Below, one piece after another: positions 1 to 10,903 of a stretch of 64,000 nucleotides of DNA. The stretch covers positions 124,001-188,000 of the forward strand of contig NZ_NGNR01000003.1 in NCBI RefSeq assembly GCF_002198115.1, given 5' to 3'. A program made the translations under genes and the position numbers. The DNA is from Robiginitalea sediminis. GTDB lineage: Bacteria; Bacteroidota; Bacteroidia; Flavobacteriales; Flavobacteriaceae. Every line of letters starts with the position of its first letter. Position 1 is the stretch's first letter. The notes under the pieces are model-generated. The model searched no databases and was not told the origin of the DNA. It saw only the letters and a program-made list of their open reading frames with translations.

Positions 1-217
1 ACACAACATCGTTCTGGACCTGGCACCGGAGGTAAAGGTGGAAACCACCTCCGACAAAGGGAAGAACCCGACCATCAAGCTCACCTCCCACGACAAGCAA
101 CTCGTGGGGCAGGTAGCTGCCAAGATACGCTCCTTCCGCAAGCCTGAGCCTTACAAAGGAAAAGGAATCAAGTTCAAGGGCGAGCAACTGAGAAGAAAAG
201 CAGGTAAATCAGCATAA
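1..217 (+). CDS. rplF: 50S ribosomal protein L6 (C-terminal part)
   Basis: The first 217 bases encode the last 71 residues of ribosomal protein L6; the 5' end lies outside the window and the reading frame starts at base 2. The end carries the L6 signature region (residues like [20 protein letters not shown]), which contacts 23S rRNA near the sarcin-ricin loop, and a basic tail. Stop is TAA at 215-217. It is followed 11 nt later by rplR, the usual L6-L18-S5 order, so it belongs to the same ribosomal operon. Confidence 0.96.
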   Translation, partial: HNIVLDLAPEVKVETTSDKGKNPTIKLTSHDKQLVGQVAAKIRSFRKPEPYKGKGIKFKGEQLRRKAGKSA

Positions 218-228
218 TCGAAAGCATC

Positions 229-582
229 ATGGGACTAACGAAGTCTGAGAGAAGAAACAGAATCAGGAGGCGCATCCGCAAGGTGTCCTTCGGCACCGCG
301 GAAAGGCCCCGCCTGTCCGTGTTCCGGAGCAACAAGGAGATTTACGCCCAGGTTATCGACGACACCAGCGGGAAAACCCTGGCGGCTGCATCCTCACGGG
401 ATAAGGGCCTCGATACCAAAGGAACGAAATCCGAAGTGGCTGCTGCCGTTGGGAAGCTCCTGGCCGAAAAGGCCCTCAAAGCAGGGGTTGAAACCGTTGC
501 TTTCGACCGTGGAGGATACCTCTACCACGGCCGTGTTAAATCGCTGGCCGATGGTGCCAGGGAAGGCGGATTAAAATTTTAA
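229..582 (+). CDS. rplR: 50S ribosomal protein L18
   Basis: 117 residues, the normal L18 length. L18 binds 5S rRNA and joins it to the 50S central protuberance. The basic N-terminus ([15 protein letters not shown]) and the conserved C-terminal segment with [23 protein letters not shown] are diagnostic. The gene sits between rplF and rpsE in the usual spc-type order, 8 nt before rpsE, and there is no Shine-Dalgarno sequence, as usual in Bacteroidota. Confidence 0.97.
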   Translation: MGLTKSERRNRIRRRIRKVSFGTAERPRLSVFRSNKEIYAQVIDDTSGKTLAAASSRDKGLDTKGTKSEVAAAVGKLLAEKALKAGVETVAFDRGGYLYHGRVKSLADGAREGGLKF

Positions 583-590
583 TTGAAGTT

Positions 591-1115
591 ATGTACGGGA
601 ATTACAAGAATGTGGAATTCGTAAAGCCGGGAGGCCTTGAGCTCAAGGACCGCCTGGTAGGTGTTCAACGGGTAACCAAGGTAACCAAGGGTGGCCGCGC
701 TTTCGGATTCTCCGCCATTGTTGTGGTAGGAGACGAGAACGGTGTTGTTGGCCATGGTCTCGGTAAGTCCAAGGAAGTGGCTACCGCCATTGCCAAGGCA
801 GTGGAAGATGCCAAGAAAAACCTGGTTCGGATCCCCTTGAACAAGGGTACCCTCCCGCACGAACAAAAAGGAAAATACGGAGGCGCCCGGGTGTATTTGC
901 AGCCCGCTTCCCACGGTACCGGGGTGATTGCCGGGGGTGCCGTACGTGCCGTACTGGAAGCCGTAGGCGTTCAGGACGTACTTTCCAAGTCCCAGGGTTC
1001 TTCCAACCCGCACAACGTGGTTAAGGCGACATTCGACGCCCTGCTTCGCCTTCGCGATGCCAATACCGTAGCCCGTCAGCGTGGAATTTCCCTCGAAAAA
1101 GTATTCAACGGATAA
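591..1115 (+). CDS. rpsE: 30S ribosomal protein S5
   Basis: 174 residues. S5 sits at the mRNA entry side of the 30S subunit and affects decoding fidelity. The S5 N-terminal double-stranded RNA-binding signature ([21 protein letters not shown], about residues 34-55) and the C-terminal fold with [18 protein letters not shown] and [17 protein letters not shown] are clear. Encoded between rplR and rpmD; the stop is 11 nt before rpmD. Confidence 0.97.
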   Translation: MYGNYKNVEFVKPGGLELKDRLVGVQRVTKVTKGGRAFGFSAIVVVGDENGVVGHGLGKSKEVATAIAKAVEDAKKNLVRIPLNKGTLPHEQKGKYGGARVYLQPASHGTGVIAGGAVRAVLEAVGVQDVLSKSQGSSNPHNVVKATFDALLRLRDANTVARQRGISLEKVFNG

Positions 1116-1126
1116 GGAGCAGACCA

Positions 1127-1306
1127 ATGGCAAAGATCAAAGTCACGCAAGTAAAAAGCAGCATCAAACGCACCGAGAAGCAGAAACGCACCCTCGAGGC
1201 ACTGGGACTGCACCGGATTGGCCAGGAAGTGGAGCACGACACCACACCGGCCATCATGGGAATGATCGATAAAGTAAAACACCTGGTTTCTACCTCAGAA
1301 GCCTAA
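1127..1306 (+). CDS. rpmD: 50S ribosomal protein L30
   Basis: 59-residue ORF, short enough to be missed by length cut-offs. It begins MAKIKVTQVKSSI and contains the L30 hallmark TLEALGLHRIGQ and an end like MIDKVKHLV. L30 is a small 50S protein. Position between rpsE (11 nt upstream) and rplO (11 nt downstream) is the universal spc-operon position for rpmD, which fixes the call. Stop is TAA at 1304-1306. Confidence 0.96.
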   Translation: MAKIKVTQVKSSIKRTEKQKRTLEALGLHRIGQEVEHDTTPAIMGMIDKVKHLVSTSEA

Positions 1307-1317
1307 AAAGAAGGAAG

Positions 1318-1770
1318 ATGGATTTAGGGAATTTAAAACCTGCTAAAGGTTCGGTTCACAGGGCTGGTAAAACAGTTGGTCGCGGACAGGGGTCCGGTAA
1401 GGGTGGTACGGCCGCCCGCGGACACAAAGGCGCCAAGTCCCGTTCCGGTTATTCCAAGAAGATCGGTTTCGAAGGGGGGCAGATGCCATTGCAACGCCGC
1501 GTTCCGAAATTCGGCTTTACCAATATCAACCGCAAGGAGTACCGGGGGATTAACCTGGACACCCTGCAGGAACTGGCCGATAAAGGCAGCATCAAAAATG
1601 AAGTAAGCCTGGAAGACCTGGTAGCCCTGCGGCTGGCCCGCAAAAGCGACCTGGTGAAAATCCTGGGCCGGGGCGAGATCAAGGCGTCCCTGAAAATTTC
1701 GGCACATAAATTTACGGCCACGGCCAAAGCGGCTATCGAAGCTGCCGGTGGCGAAGCCATAAGTTTATAA
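1318..1770 (+). CDS. rplO: 50S ribosomal protein L15
   Basis: 150 residues. The Gly/Arg/Lys-rich N-terminal extension (GRGQGSGKGGTAARGHKGAKSR), the following GGQMPLQRRVPKFGF segment and the C-terminal alpha/beta part are typical of L15, a 50S assembly protein. It lies directly upstream of secY with a 10-nt gap, the conserved L15-SecY pairing. Confidence 0.97.
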   Translation: MDLGNLKPAKGSVHRAGKTVGRGQGSGKGGTAARGHKGAKSRSGYSKKIGFEGGQMPLQRRVPKFGFTNINRKEYRGINLDTLQELADKGSIKNEVSLEDLVALRLARKSDLVKILGRGEIKASLKISAHKFTATAKAAIEAAGGEAISL

Positions 1771-1780
1771 GGTACCGGTT

Positions 1781-3121
1781 ATGAAGAAGTTTATAGAGAT
1801 CATAACAAATATCTGGAAGATTGAAGAGCTGAGGAGCCGGATTATAGTTACCCTCGGGCTGCTGCTGGTCTACCGCTTCGGGGCACAGGTTGTGCTACCG
1901 GGGGTGGATACCACCCAGCTGGCCGAGTTGGCGAACCAGACCGAGACCGGTATCCTCGGGATCCTCAACGCCTTTACCGGAGGGGCATTTGCCAACGCCT
2001 CCGTTTTTGCATTGGGGATTATGCCGTACATCTCCGCTTCCATCGTGGTGCAGCTCATGGGAATTGCCATTCCCTACCTGCAGAAACTCGATAAGGAGGG
2101 GGAAAGCGGCCGCAAGACCAAAACCCAGATTACGCGCTGGCTCACCATCCTGATCTGTATCGTGCAGGCCCCGGCCTACCTGTACAGCCTCGGGGCCCTT
2201 GGAGTGCCGGACAGCGCCTTTCTGCTGGGCAAAGGCCTGAACTTCATCGTACCTTCCGTGATTATCCTGGTAACCGGGTGTGTATTTGCCATGTGGCTGG
2301 GTGAGAAGATTACCGATAAGGGGATCGGAAACGGGATTTCCCTCCTGATTATGATCGGGATCATCGCCACCCTTCCCCAGGCGTTCATCCAGGAAGCAGC
2401 TTCCCGCCTTAACGGAAACGGAGGCCCCATGCTGATCCTGGTGGAACTGATCATCTGGTTTGTTGTGATCCTGGCCAGCGTACTGCTGGTTATGGCCACC
2501 CGCAAGATCCCCGTGCAATATGCGCGCCGGACAGCTTCGGGCGGTTACGAAAAGAACGTTATGGGCTCCCGTCAATACATCCCCCTGAAGCTCAATGCTT
2601 CCGGGGTGATGCCCATTATCTTCGCCCAGGCTATTATGTTTGCCCCGGGCCTGATAGGGAGCACCTTCAACGATACGGCCGCAGGCCAGTGGATGGAAGT
2701 GCAGTTCTCCGACATATTCGGTCTGGCCTACAACATCCTCTTCGCCGTGCTGATTATCATCTTTACGTATTTCTATACTGCCATTACGGTTCCGACCAAT
2801 AAGATGGCAGACGACTTAAAGCGCAGCGGCGGTTTTATCCCGGGTATCCGCCCTGGTAAAGAGACCGCGGATTTCCTGGACAAGGTGATGTCCCTCATTA
2901 CCCTGCCCGGCTCCGTATTCCTCGCCATCTTGGCCGTTTTCCCGGCCATTGTGGTAAAGCTTATGGATATCCAGGCCAACTGGGCCCTCTTCTATGGAGG
3001 CACTTCCCTGCTGATTATGGTAGGGGTGGCTATCGATACCGTACAGCAGGTGAATTCTTACCTCCTCAACCGCCATTACGACGGGCTGATGAAGGCGGGT
3101 AAAAACAGAAAAGTAGCATAA
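1781..3121 (+). CDS. secY: Preprotein translocase subunit SecY
   Basis: 446 residues with about ten hydrophobic helices; the central channel protein of the Sec translocon. Diagnostic stretches include PGVDTTQL near the N-terminus, the plug-region-like [24 protein letters not shown], the segment IPVQYARR before TM6-7, and [25 protein letters not shown] in the cytoplasmic loop before the last helices. Encoded between rplO and infA without map or adk in between, which fits Flavobacteria. The stop is one base before the infA start, so translation is likely coupled. Confidence 0.97.
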   Translation: MKKFIEIITNIWKIEELRSRIIVTLGLLLVYRFGAQVVLPGVDTTQLAELANQTETGILGILNAFTGGAFANASVFALGIMPYISASIVVQLMGIAIPYLQKLDKEGESGRKTKTQITRWLTILICIVQAPAYLYSLGALGVPDSAFLLGKGLNFIVPSVIILVTGCVFAMWLGEKITDKGIGNGISLLIMIGIIATLPQAFIQEAASRLNGNGGPMLILVELIIWFVVILASVLLVMATRKIPVQYARRTASGGYEKNVMGSRQYIPLKLNASGVMPIIFAQAIMFAPGLIGSTFNDTAAGQWMEVQFSDIFGLAYNILFAVLIIIFTYFYTAITVPTNKMADDLKRSGGFIPGIRPGKETADFLDKVMSLITLPGSVFLAILAVFPAIVVKLMDIQANWALFYGGTSLLIMVGVAIDTVQQVNSYLLNRHYDGLMKAGKNRKVA

Positions 3122-3122
3122 T

Positions 3123-3338
3123 ATGGCCAAGCAAGCGCCCATAGAACAGGACGGGTCCATCATCGAAGCCCTTTCCAATGCCATGTTTCGCGTGGAGTTG
3201 GAGAACGGCCATGTGGTCACCGCTCATATTTCCGGGAAGATGCGGATGCACTACATCAAGCTGCTCCCGGGCGACAAGGTAAAGCTGGAAATGAGCCCGT
3301 ACGACCTCAGTAAGGCCAGAATAACGTACAGATACTAA
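3123..3338 (+). CDS. infA: Translation initiation factor IF-1
   Basis: 71 residues, the family length. A single OB-fold S1-like domain: [33 protein letters not shown] and the end [13 protein letters not shown] are nearly canonical. IF-1 binds the 30S A site during initiation. It starts one base after the secY stop and is followed 13 nt later by rpmJ, the usual order. Confidence 0.97.
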   Translation: MAKQAPIEQDGSIIEALSNAMFRVELENGHVVTAHISGKMRMHYIKLLPGDKVKLEMSPYDLSKARITYRY

Positions 3339-3351
3339 GAAATCGGATACC

Positions 3352-3468
3352 ATGAAAGTAAGAGCATCCATAAAGAAGCGCAGCGCGGAATGCAAAATCG
3401 TTCGCCGCAAAGGGCGCTTGTATGTCATCAACAAGAAGAATCCTAGGTTTAAACAAAGACAAGGGTAA
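3352..3468 (+). CDS. rpmJ: 50S ribosomal protein L36
   Basis: 38-residue ORF beginning [20 protein letters not shown] and ending [12 protein letters not shown], a textbook L36. Only one cysteine (C14) remains of the CxxC...CxxxxH zinc ribbon, so this is the zinc-free C-minus form. It lies between infA and rpsM (5 nt before rpsM). Too short for most ORF-length cut-offs. Confidence 0.96.
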   Translation: MKVRASIKKRSAECKIVRRKGRLYVINKKNPRFKQRQG

Positions 3469-3473
3469 CCATT

Positions 3474-3848
3474 ATGGCTAGAATTGCAGGGGTAGACATC
3501 CCAAAACAAAAGAGAGGCGTAATTGCCCTTACCTATATCTACGGGGTTGGTAAGAGCAGGGCTCAGGAGATCCTGGAGAAGGCCCAGGTAGAAGAGGACA
3601 CCAAGGTTTCGGACTGGACCGACGACCAGATCGGCCGTATCCGGGATGCAGTGGCTTCTTATAAAATCGAAGGAGAGCTGCGTTCCGAGACCCAACTGAA
3701 CATCAAGCGACTGATGGATATCGGATGCTACCGCGGGGTACGGCACCGTGCCGGCCTGCCGCTCAGGGGACAGCGGACCAAAAACAACTCCCGCACCCGT
3801 AAAGGAAAGCGTAAAACCGTAGCCAACAAGAAAAAGGCCACCAAATAA
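3474..3848 (+). CDS. rpsM: 30S ribosomal protein S13
   Basis: 124 residues. N-terminal [15 protein letters not shown] and [14 protein letters not shown] helix-hairpin-helix, the S13 signature [33 protein letters not shown], and a basic Lys-rich tail that reaches the P site. S13 contacts tRNA and 50S bridges. A 68-nt gap to rpsK is larger than elsewhere in the cluster and contains a GC-rich hairpin (3862-3887) but no T-run. Confidence 0.97.
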   Translation: MARIAGVDIPKQKRGVIALTYIYGVGKSRAQEILEKAQVEEDTKVSDWTDDQIGRIRDAVASYKIEGELRSETQLNIKRLMDIGCYRGVRHRAGLPLRGQRTKNNSRTRKGKRKTVANKKKATK

Positions 3849-3916
3849 CAGTAGGTAGTCTGGGGTAGGGCTTTTGGTCCATCCCCCGCTGCTCTGCTAA
3901 TATCTTTCATACAGTT

Positions 3917-4321
3917 ATGGCAAAAACAGGAAAAGGAAAAGTCGCCAAGACCACCAAGAAGCGCAAGGTGGCGGTTGAATCTACCGGGGAAGCGCACATC
4001 AGCGCCTCCTTCAACAATATCATCATCTCCCTGACCAACAAAAAGGGCGATGTGATTTCTTGGGCGTCTGCCGGAAAAATGGGTTTCCGCGGATCCAAGA
4101 AGAACACCCCCTACGCCGCCCAGGTAGCTGCCGAGGAGTGTGCGAAGACCGCACATGAGGCCGGCCTGCGCAAGGTGAAGGTTTACGTGAAGGGTCCGGG
4201 CAATGGCCGTGAGTCTGCCATCCGTACCATCCACAATGCCGGGATCGAGGTAACCGAGATCATCGATGTTACCCCGCTGCCGCACAACGGATGCCGCCCC
4301 CCCAAACGCAGAAGAGTTTAA
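3917..4321 (+). CDS. rpsK: 30S ribosomal protein S11
   Basis: 134 residues. The core [39 protein letters not shown] and the C-terminal [16 protein letters not shown] are characteristic. S11 lines the platform of the 30S subunit near the mRNA exit. A TATCTTTC string at 3901-3908, 8 nt before the start, weakly resembles a flavobacterial -7 box, so an internal promoter is possible but unproven. Confidence 0.97.
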   Translation: MAKTGKGKVAKTTKKRKVAVESTGEAHISASFNNIIISLTNKKGDVISWASAGKMGFRGSKKNTPYAAQVAAEECAKTAHEAGLRKVKVYVKGPGNGRESAIRTIHNAGIEVTEIIDVTPLPHNGCRPPKRRRV

Positions 4322-4322
4322 T

Positions 4323-4398
4323 CGACACAATTAATTTTTTCACAGAAGGTGTCGTTACGGTTATCGAAGGATATGCCTTAATTCATAACCGCACCTTC
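4323..4398 (+). ncRNA. Structured 5' leader of rpsD (putative S4-responsive RNA)
   Basis: The 90-nt gap between rpsK and rpsD folds on paper into an extended stem: GAAGGTG (4345-4351) pairs with CACCTTC (4392-4398); after a 5' bulge, CGGTTAT (4358-4364) pairs with ATAACCG (4385-4391); inside, AAGG (4367-4370) pairs with CCTT (4376-4379). An alternative helix CGACAC (4323-4328) with GTGTCG (4349-4354) uses the same bases as the outer stem, so the two exclude each other. The stem ends 13 nt before the rpsD start. S4 is a known autoregulator in other bacteria, and ribosomal leaders for S4 have, to my memory, been described in Bacteroidia; that match is inferred, not tested. Confidence 0.6.
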
Positions 4399-4411
4399 CA
4401 ATCTTTAGAAA

Positions 4412-5017
4412 ATGGCTAGATACACAGGACCAAAAACCAAAATCGCCCGTAAGTTCGGCGAACCGATTTTCGGGGACGACAAGTCTTTCGAAAAGAAAAA
4501 CTACCCTCCCGGGATGCACGGAAACAACCGTCGCCGCGGGAAGAAATCCGAATACGCCATCCAGCTGCAGGAAAAGCAGAAAGCCAAGTATACCTATGGC
4601 ATCCTGGAGCGTCAGTTCCGCAACCTTTTTGCCGCTGCCAACCGCAGCAAGGGCGTTACCGGTGAGGTATTGCTCCAGCTTTGCGAATCCCGGCTCGACA
4701 ACGTTGTTTACCGGATGGGCGTTGCGCCTTCGCGCCGTGCCGCCCGCCAACTGGTGTCTCACCGCCACATTACCGTAAACGGAGAGGTGGTGAACATCCC
4801 TTCCTATTCCCTTAAAGCAGGCGATGTTGTAGGGGTTCGGGAAAAATCCAAGTCCCTCCAGGCCATTGAGGATTCCCTGGCAGCCCACTCTAACGTATAC
4901 GAGTGGATCAGCTGGAATTCCGAGAAAAAGGAGGGTACTTTCGTAACTGTTCCGGAGCGCATCCAGATTCCTGAGAATATCAAGGAGCAGTTAATTGTGG
5001 AGCTTTACTCTAAATAA
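4412..5017 (+). CDS. rpsD: 30S ribosomal protein S4
   Basis: 201 residues. N-terminal [21 protein letters not shown], then an S4-type RNA-binding domain (about residues 92-155: [35 protein letters not shown]). No zinc cysteines in the N-terminal region. S4 nucleates 30S assembly at the 5' domain of 16S rRNA and is a translational regulator in many bacteria; here a large hairpin precedes the gene. Followed 21 nt later by rpoA. Confidence 0.97.
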   Translation: MARYTGPKTKIARKFGEPIFGDDKSFEKKNYPPGMHGNNRRRGKKSEYAIQLQEKQKAKYTYGILERQFRNLFAAANRSKGVTGEVLLQLCESRLDNVVYRMGVAPSRRAARQLVSHRHITVNGEVVNIPSYSLKAGDVVGVREKSKSLQAIEDSLAAHSNVYEWISWNSEKKEGTFVTVPERIQIPENIKEQLIVELYSK

Positions 5018-5038
5018 AAAACAACACAGACCCGAATT

Positions 5039-6031
5039 ATGGCATTACTTAATTTTCAGAAGCCGGACAAAGTAATCATGATAGACTCCACCGACTTCGA
5101 GGGGAAATTCGAATTCCGCCCCCTCGAGCCTGGTTACGGTCTTACGGTTGGGAATGCCCTGCGCAGGGTGTTGCTCGCTTCTTTGGAAGGCTTTGCGATC
5201 ACTTCGGTGCGCATCGATAAGGTAGAACACGAATTTTCGGTGATAGATGGTGTTGTTGAAGACGTAACCGAGATTATCCTGAACCTGAAGCAAGTCCGCT
5301 TCAAGCGCCAGATTGACGATGTAAACGAGGAAACCGTTTCCATTTCCGTCAGCGGGAAGGAGCAGCTTACCGCCGGCGACTTCCAGAAGTTTATCTCCGG
5401 ATTCCAGGTGCTGAACCCCGAGTTGGTGATCTGCAACATGGATCCCAAGGTGAGCATCAACATGGAGATCATCATCGAGAAGGGACGCGGATATGTTCCC
5501 GCCGAGGAGAATAAGAAGGCAAATGCCCCCCTGGGGACCATTGCCGTGGACAGTATCTTTACCCCCATCCGCAATGTGAAATACAGCATTGAGAACTACC
5601 GGGTAGAGCAGAAGACCGACTATGAAAAGCTGGTTTTCGAGATTGCCACCGACGGTTCCATCCGCCCGAAGGATGCCCTTACCGAGGCAGCCAAGGTGCT
5701 GATCCACCACTTTATGCTGTTCTCCGATGAGCGCATTACCCTGGAGGCCGATGAAATTGCCCAGACCGAGACGTACGATGAGGAGTCCCTGCATATGCGC
5801 CAGCTGCTGAAGACCAAGCTGGTTGATATGGATCTTTCCGTCCGCGCCCTGAATTGCCTGAAGGCAGCAGAGGTGGATACGCTGGGGGACCTGGTGTCCT
5901 TCAACAAGAACGACCTGATGAAATTCAGGAACTTCGGGAAGAAGTCCCTCACCGAACTCGAGGAACTGGTAATCAACAAGGGCCTGAATTTCGGGATGGA
6001 CCTTTCAAAGTATAAACTGGATAAGGATTAA
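5039..6031 (+). CDS. rpoA: DNA-directed RNA polymerase subunit alpha
   Basis: 330 residues, normal length. N-terminal dimerisation domain with [26 protein letters not shown], a mid-region [11 protein letters not shown], and a C-terminal DNA-binding domain (about residues 255-325) with [19 protein letters not shown] and [16 protein letters not shown], the helix-hairpin-helix that contacts UP elements and regulators. Located between rpsD and rplQ as in most bacteria. Confidence 0.97.
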   Translation: MALLNFQKPDKVIMIDSTDFEGKFEFRPLEPGYGLTVGNALRRVLLASLEGFAITSVRIDKVEHEFSVIDGVVEDVTEIILNLKQVRFKRQIDDVNEETVSISVSGKEQLTAGDFQKFISGFQVLNPELVICNMDPKVSINMEIIIEKGRGYVPAEENKKANAPLGTIAVDSIFTPIRNVKYSIENYRVEQKTDYEKLVFEIATDGSIRPKDALTEAAKVLIHHFMLFSDERITLEADEIAQTETYDEESLHMRQLLKTKLVDMDLSVRALNCLKAAEVDTLGDLVSFNKNDLMKFRNFGKKSLTELEELVINKGLNFGMDLSKYKLDKD

Positions 6032-6076
6032 GCTGGGGCGCCTACCGTTGCCAATTCCAGCGAAACGTTTGATAAG

Positions 6077-6607
6077 ATGAGACACGGAAAGAAAATCAAC
6101 AATCTCGGACGCAAGACAGCCCACCGCAAGGCGATGATGGCCAACATGGCTTGCTCCCTGATCGAACATAAGCGAATCAATACCACTGTGGCCAAGGCCA
6201 AGGCGCTCAAGAAGTTCATTGAGCCCCTCATTACCCGCTCCAAGGCGGAGAACAACCAGTCGGTGGAGAAGGGAACCCACAACCGCAGGATCGCCTTCAG
6301 CAGCCTGCGCGACAAGGCTGCGGTAACCGAACTCTTCGGGACCGTTTCCGAAAAGGTTGCCGACCGCCCGGGAGGGTACACCCGCATCATCAAGTTGGGG
6401 AACCGCCTCGGGGACAACGCCGAGATGGCCATGATTGAGCTGGTGGATTTCAACGAGATCTACAATGCCGGCAAACCGGCCAAAAAGACCACCCGCCGGA
6501 GCCGCCGCTCCAAAGGAAAAGGGGGTGAAGCTGCGGTAGCTGCCGCAGCCCCGGCCAAGGAAGCTGCTGCAAAAACAGAAACCAAAGCGGATGACTCAGA
6601 GGAGTAA
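6077..6607 (+). CDS. rplQ: 50S ribosomal protein L17
   Basis: 176 residues, longer than the ~120-residue core. The core [37 protein letters not shown] is canonical L17; after about residue 132 follows an Ala/Lys/Glu-rich, probably disordered tail ([19 protein letters not shown]...KADDSEE) typical of Bacteroidota L17. Last gene of the ribosomal cluster; a strong terminator follows at 6639-6670. Confidence 0.96.
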   Translation: MRHGKKINNLGRKTAHRKAMMANMACSLIEHKRINTTVAKAKALKKFIEPLITRSKAENNQSVEKGTHNRRIAFSSLRDKAAVTELFGTVSEKVADRPGGYTRIIKLGNRLGDNAEMAMIELVDFNEIYNAGKPAKKTTRRSRRSKGKGGEAAVAAAAPAKEAAAKTETKADDSEE

Positions 6608-6638
6608 CCCAGAGGTTTTTAAAAGTTGTAAACAAGAA

Positions 6639-6670
6639 AAGGATAGCCTTGGAGTGGCTATCCTTTTTTT
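6639..6670 (+). terminator. Intrinsic terminator after rplQ
   Basis: Perfect 10-bp stem AAGGATAGCC (6639-6648) / GGCTATCCTT (6656-6665) with a 7-nt loop and a run of T to 6670. It closes the ribosomal operon. Because it reaches base 6670, an ATG at 6671 in frame with carA is unlikely to be the carA start. Confidence 0.92.
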
Positions 6671-6709
6671 ATGTTATTTTGTTTGAACCCAAAAAATACG
6701 GAAGCATTT

Positions 6710-7837
6710 ATGAAGTACCAGGCAAAGCGTAAAGCACTGATTTTACTGGCGGACGGAACCATTTTTTACGGGAAGTCCGTGGGGGATCAACAGGGTACTG
6801 CCTTTGGCGAGGTTTGTTTTAACACCGGGATGACCGGCTATCAGGAAATTTTCACCGACCCCTCCTATTTCGGCCAACTCATGGTCACGACCAATGCCCA
6901 TATCGGGAACTACGGGGCAAAGGAAGAGGAGGTGGAATCCGACGGGGTGAAGATTGCGGGGCTTATCTGCAAGAATTTCTCTTATGTGTACAGCCGTCCG
7001 GATGCGGACATGAGCCTGGAGGCTTTCCTGCAGAAGAGTAACCTCTTTGCCATTTCCGATGTCGATACGCGCGCCCTGGTGAGCTATATCCGCGACAACG
7101 GGGCCATGAATGCCGTTATTTCCACCCGCGTGGATGAAATCGATGCCCTGAAGAAGGAATTGGAGGAGGTACCAAGTATGGAAGGCCTGGAGCTGGCCTC
7201 CAAGGTCTCTACCCGGGAACCGTATTACGTGGGGGACGAGGGGGCCGAATTCCGGATAGCGGCCCTGGATATCGGAATCAAGAAAAACATCCTCAGGAAC
7301 CTGGCCAAAAGGGGCGCCTACATCAAGGTTTTCCCGCACGATACGGATTTCAAGACCCTGAGCGCCTGGGAACCGGACGGGTATTTTATCTCCAACGGCC
7401 CGGGAGACCCCGAGCCCCTGGAATCTGCGGTAGCCGCAGCCCGGGAGATCATCGCGTCCGGTAAACCGCTTTTCGGCATTTGCCTGGGCCACCAGGTCAT
7501 TGCCCGTGCCAATGGGGTGTCTACCTATAAGATGCACCACGGCCACCGGGGCATTAACCACCCGGTGAAAAACCTGCTGACCGGGAAAGGGGAAATCACC
7601 TCCCAGAACCACGGATTTGCCGTGAACCGGGAGGAGGCTGAAGCCCACCCGCAGCTGGAAATCACCCACCTGCACCTGAACGACAATACCGTGGCCGGGT
7701 TGCGGATGAAGGGCAAACCCGTGTTTTCCGTGCAGTACCACCCGGAGGCCAGCCCCGGGCCCCACGATGCCGAATACCTTTTTGACCAGTTCTTTGCGCA
7801 AATATGCGAGCAACAGGCAAAAGACACAGTAGTTTAA
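6710..7837 (+). CDS. carA: Carbamoyl-phosphate synthase small subunit
   Basis: 375 residues from the ATG at 6710 (MKYQAKRKALILLADGTIF). The frame is open to an ATG at 6671, but that lies on the edge of the upstream terminator and gives an atypical N-terminus. N-terminal CarA domain with GEVCFNTGMTGYQEIFTDPSY; C-terminal class I glutamine amidotransferase with nucleophile Cys about 258 in FGICLGHQV and the His-Glu pair in VQYHPEASPGP. It releases ammonia from glutamine for carbamoyl phosphate, feeding arginine and pyrimidine synthesis. carB is not in the window. Followed by eno, a common flavobacterial arrangement. Confidence 0.95.
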   Translation: MKYQAKRKALILLADGTIFYGKSVGDQQGTAFGEVCFNTGMTGYQEIFTDPSYFGQLMVTTNAHIGNYGAKEEEVESDGVKIAGLICKNFSYVYSRPDADMSLEAFLQKSNLFAISDVDTRALVSYIRDNGAMNAVISTRVDEIDALKKELEEVPSMEGLELASKVSTREPYYVGDEGAEFRIAALDIGIKKNILRNLAKRGAYIKVFPHDTDFKTLSAWEPDGYFISNGPGDPEPLESAVAAAREIIASGKPLFGICLGHQVIARANGVSTYKMHHGHRGINHPVKNLLTGKGEITSQNHGFAVNREEAEAHPQLEITHLHLNDNTVAGLRMKGKPVFSVQYHPEASPGPHDAEYLFDQFFAQICEQQAKDTVV

Positions 7838-7870
7838 GATATTGTTACAAAGCACCCGCCTGCTGGCTGA

Positions 7871-9229
<1,359 letters not shown>

Positions 9230-9242
9230 CGGGAGAAATAAC

Positions 9243-9273
9243 AAAGGCCTTGCAGATGCAGGGCCTTTTTTTT
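9243..9273 (+). terminator. Intrinsic terminator after eno
   Basis: AAAGGCCTTGCA (9243-9254) pairs with TGCAGGGCCTTT (9258-9269) with one G-T wobble, and a T-run continues to 9273, 14 nt after the eno stop. Confidence 0.88.
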
Positions 9274-9309
9274 AACATGCCGGGCAACCGGACTGCATAG
9301 CATAAGACC

Positions 9310-10857
9310 ATGAACCGATTCCTGTTTGTTTCTGCAGAGAATGACGCCATTGCCGGGTGTAAGGCCGGGGGCATGGGGGACGTGGTGCGGGATGTCCCCA
9401 GGCAGATAGCCGAAAGGGGAGATGCCGTGGCCGTCGTGGTGCCCTCTTACGGGCGTCTGCACCCGAAGGGCACCTACCAGGGCAGCCTTGTGGTGGGCCT
9501 CCGGAACCAGGAGTACGAGCTGGAACTCTACCAGGTGCCTCCCAAAAAGGAGCTGAAGGGGATTACCCACTATGTCCTGCACCATCCGGAAATTGAGGCG
9601 GGGGATATCGCCCACATCTACCACAACGACCCGGAGGAGCCTTTCTACACGGACTTTATCAAGTTTACCATCTTCTGCACCGGGGTAGCCCAGGCCGTGG
9701 TTCAGGGGGCTTTTGGCAAGCTGCAGGTAATCCACCTCCACGACTGGCACACCAGCCTGCTCTTGTTGCTGCGGCAGTACCATCCGGCCTTTGCGGCCCT
9801 GCAATCGATTCGGATGGTCTACAGCATCCACAACCTGGCTATACAAGGGATCCGCCCGCTGGCGGAGAACTACGCGTCCCTGGAGAACTGGTTTCCTACC
9901 CTCAACTACCCGGCGGAAGCCGTTCGGGATTACCGCTATACGGATTGCATCAACCTGATGGCTGTCGGAATCCGTTTGGCCGATGCCGTACACACGGTCT
10001 CCCCTTCGTATATGGCCGATATCATGAAGCCCAGCAACCCGCCCGAGTTTATCGGAGGGGAGGGCCTGGAAGCCGATCTGCAGGCTGCTCACCGGGAAGG
10101 CAGGCTCTTCGGGATACTCAATGGCTGCAACTACGGCAATATCCGGGAGGCACAGGCAGGCAAGCTCTACGCCAATACCATCCGGGCGATCTTCAGGTGG
10201 CTGCAGGAGGAATCCAAAAAATATAAGGCCGATTTTCTGGCCCATACCGGGGAGAAGGTTATCGGGCTCATGGAGGCGCCTCCGGCCTTTGTGTGTTCGA
10301 GTGTGGCGCGCCTCACCGAGCAGAAATTCTATTTCTTCAAAAACAGCCCGGAAGTCTTTCGGGGGCTTTTGGCCCGCCTGGAAGAGGTAAACGGCATCTT
10401 TATGCTCCTGGGGACAGGTGCTCCGGAATACGAGCAACTCTTCCGGCAGATGAGTTTCGACCACCCCAATTTTATTTTTACCAACGGGCAGTCCGAGGAC
10501 CTGATCGATTCTATCTACCTGGAAACGGACCTTTATCTGATGCCCAGCCTGTTTGAGCCTTGCGGGATCAGCCAGATGCTCTCCATGCGCAATGGCAACC
10601 CGGTGCTGGCCCATGCTACAGGCGGCCTGAAGGACACCATCCGGCACATGGAAACGGGCTTCCTCTTCGGGGGGGATACTTACCCGGCCAAACTGAAGGA
10701 TTTCCAGGTGGTTTTTGACCATGCCCTGGACGTGTTTTTCAACCAGCCCGACCAGTGGGCGGCCATTCGGGAAAACGCCAGGGGCATGCGTTTTACCTGG
10801 GCAGAATCCGTAGATGGCTACTACCGAGACCTCTACGCCCTCCAACCCGAAGGATAA
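9310..10857 (+). CDS. GT5-family glycogen/starch synthase-like glycosyltransferase
   Basis: 515 residues. The ADP-glucose-binding KxGG motif of GT5 enzymes is at residues 18-21 (KAGG, followed by MGDVVRDVP), and the C-terminal GT-B domain has MPSLFEPCGISQMLSMRNGNPVLAHATGGLKDTI, the equivalent of the catalytic E-x7-E region. HLHDWHTSL (middle of domain 1) also matches the family. Two motif regions are off-consensus: the usual NGID..WNP is replaced by NGCNYGNIREAQ and the post-linker KxG by EQKFYFF. A role in alpha-glucan synthesis is likely, but the exact acceptor and donor are uncertain, so no glgA symbol is given. It stands alone between eno and gltA. Confidence 0.8.
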   Translation: MNRFLFVSAENDAIAGCKAGGMGDVVRDVPRQIAERGDAVAVVVPSYGRLHPKGTYQGSLVVGLRNQEYELELYQVPPKKELKGITHYVLHHPEIEAGDIAHIYHNDPEEPFYTDFIKFTIFCTGVAQAVVQGAFGKLQVIHLHDWHTSLLLLLRQYHPAFAALQSIRMVYSIHNLAIQGIRPLAENYASLENWFPTLNYPAEAVRDYRYTDCINLMAVGIRLADAVHTVSPSYMADIMKPSNPPEFIGGEGLEADLQAAHREGRLFGILNGCNYGNIREAQAGKLYANTIRAIFRWLQEESKKYKADFLAHTGEKVIGLMEAPPAFVCSSVARLTEQKFYFFKNSPEVFRGLLARLEEVNGIFMLLGTGAPEYEQLFRQMSFDHPNFIFTNGQSEDLIDSIYLETDLYLMPSLFEPCGISQMLSMRNGNPVLAHATGGLKDTIRHMETGFLFGGDTYPAKLKDFQVVFDHALDVFFNQPDQWAAIRENARGMRFTWAESVDGYYRDLYALQPEG

Positions 10858-10903
10858 GGGGCTTCGAAGGCTATTTTGGCGGTCCAGAAATGCAGGTTTC
10901 GAA

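Noticed and set aside
3862-3887. GC-rich hairpin between rpsM and rpsK considered as a terminator, and its GGGGTAGGG as a copy of the ECF element
   Set aside because: No T-run follows, it contains a 2x2 internal mismatch, and the second half of the ECF element (GGrTTGTT..ATAGG) is missing.
6671-6709. Upstream ATG for carA
   Set aside because: It directly abuts the T-run of the rplQ terminator and would add 13 residues not seen in CarA; ATG 6710 preferred.
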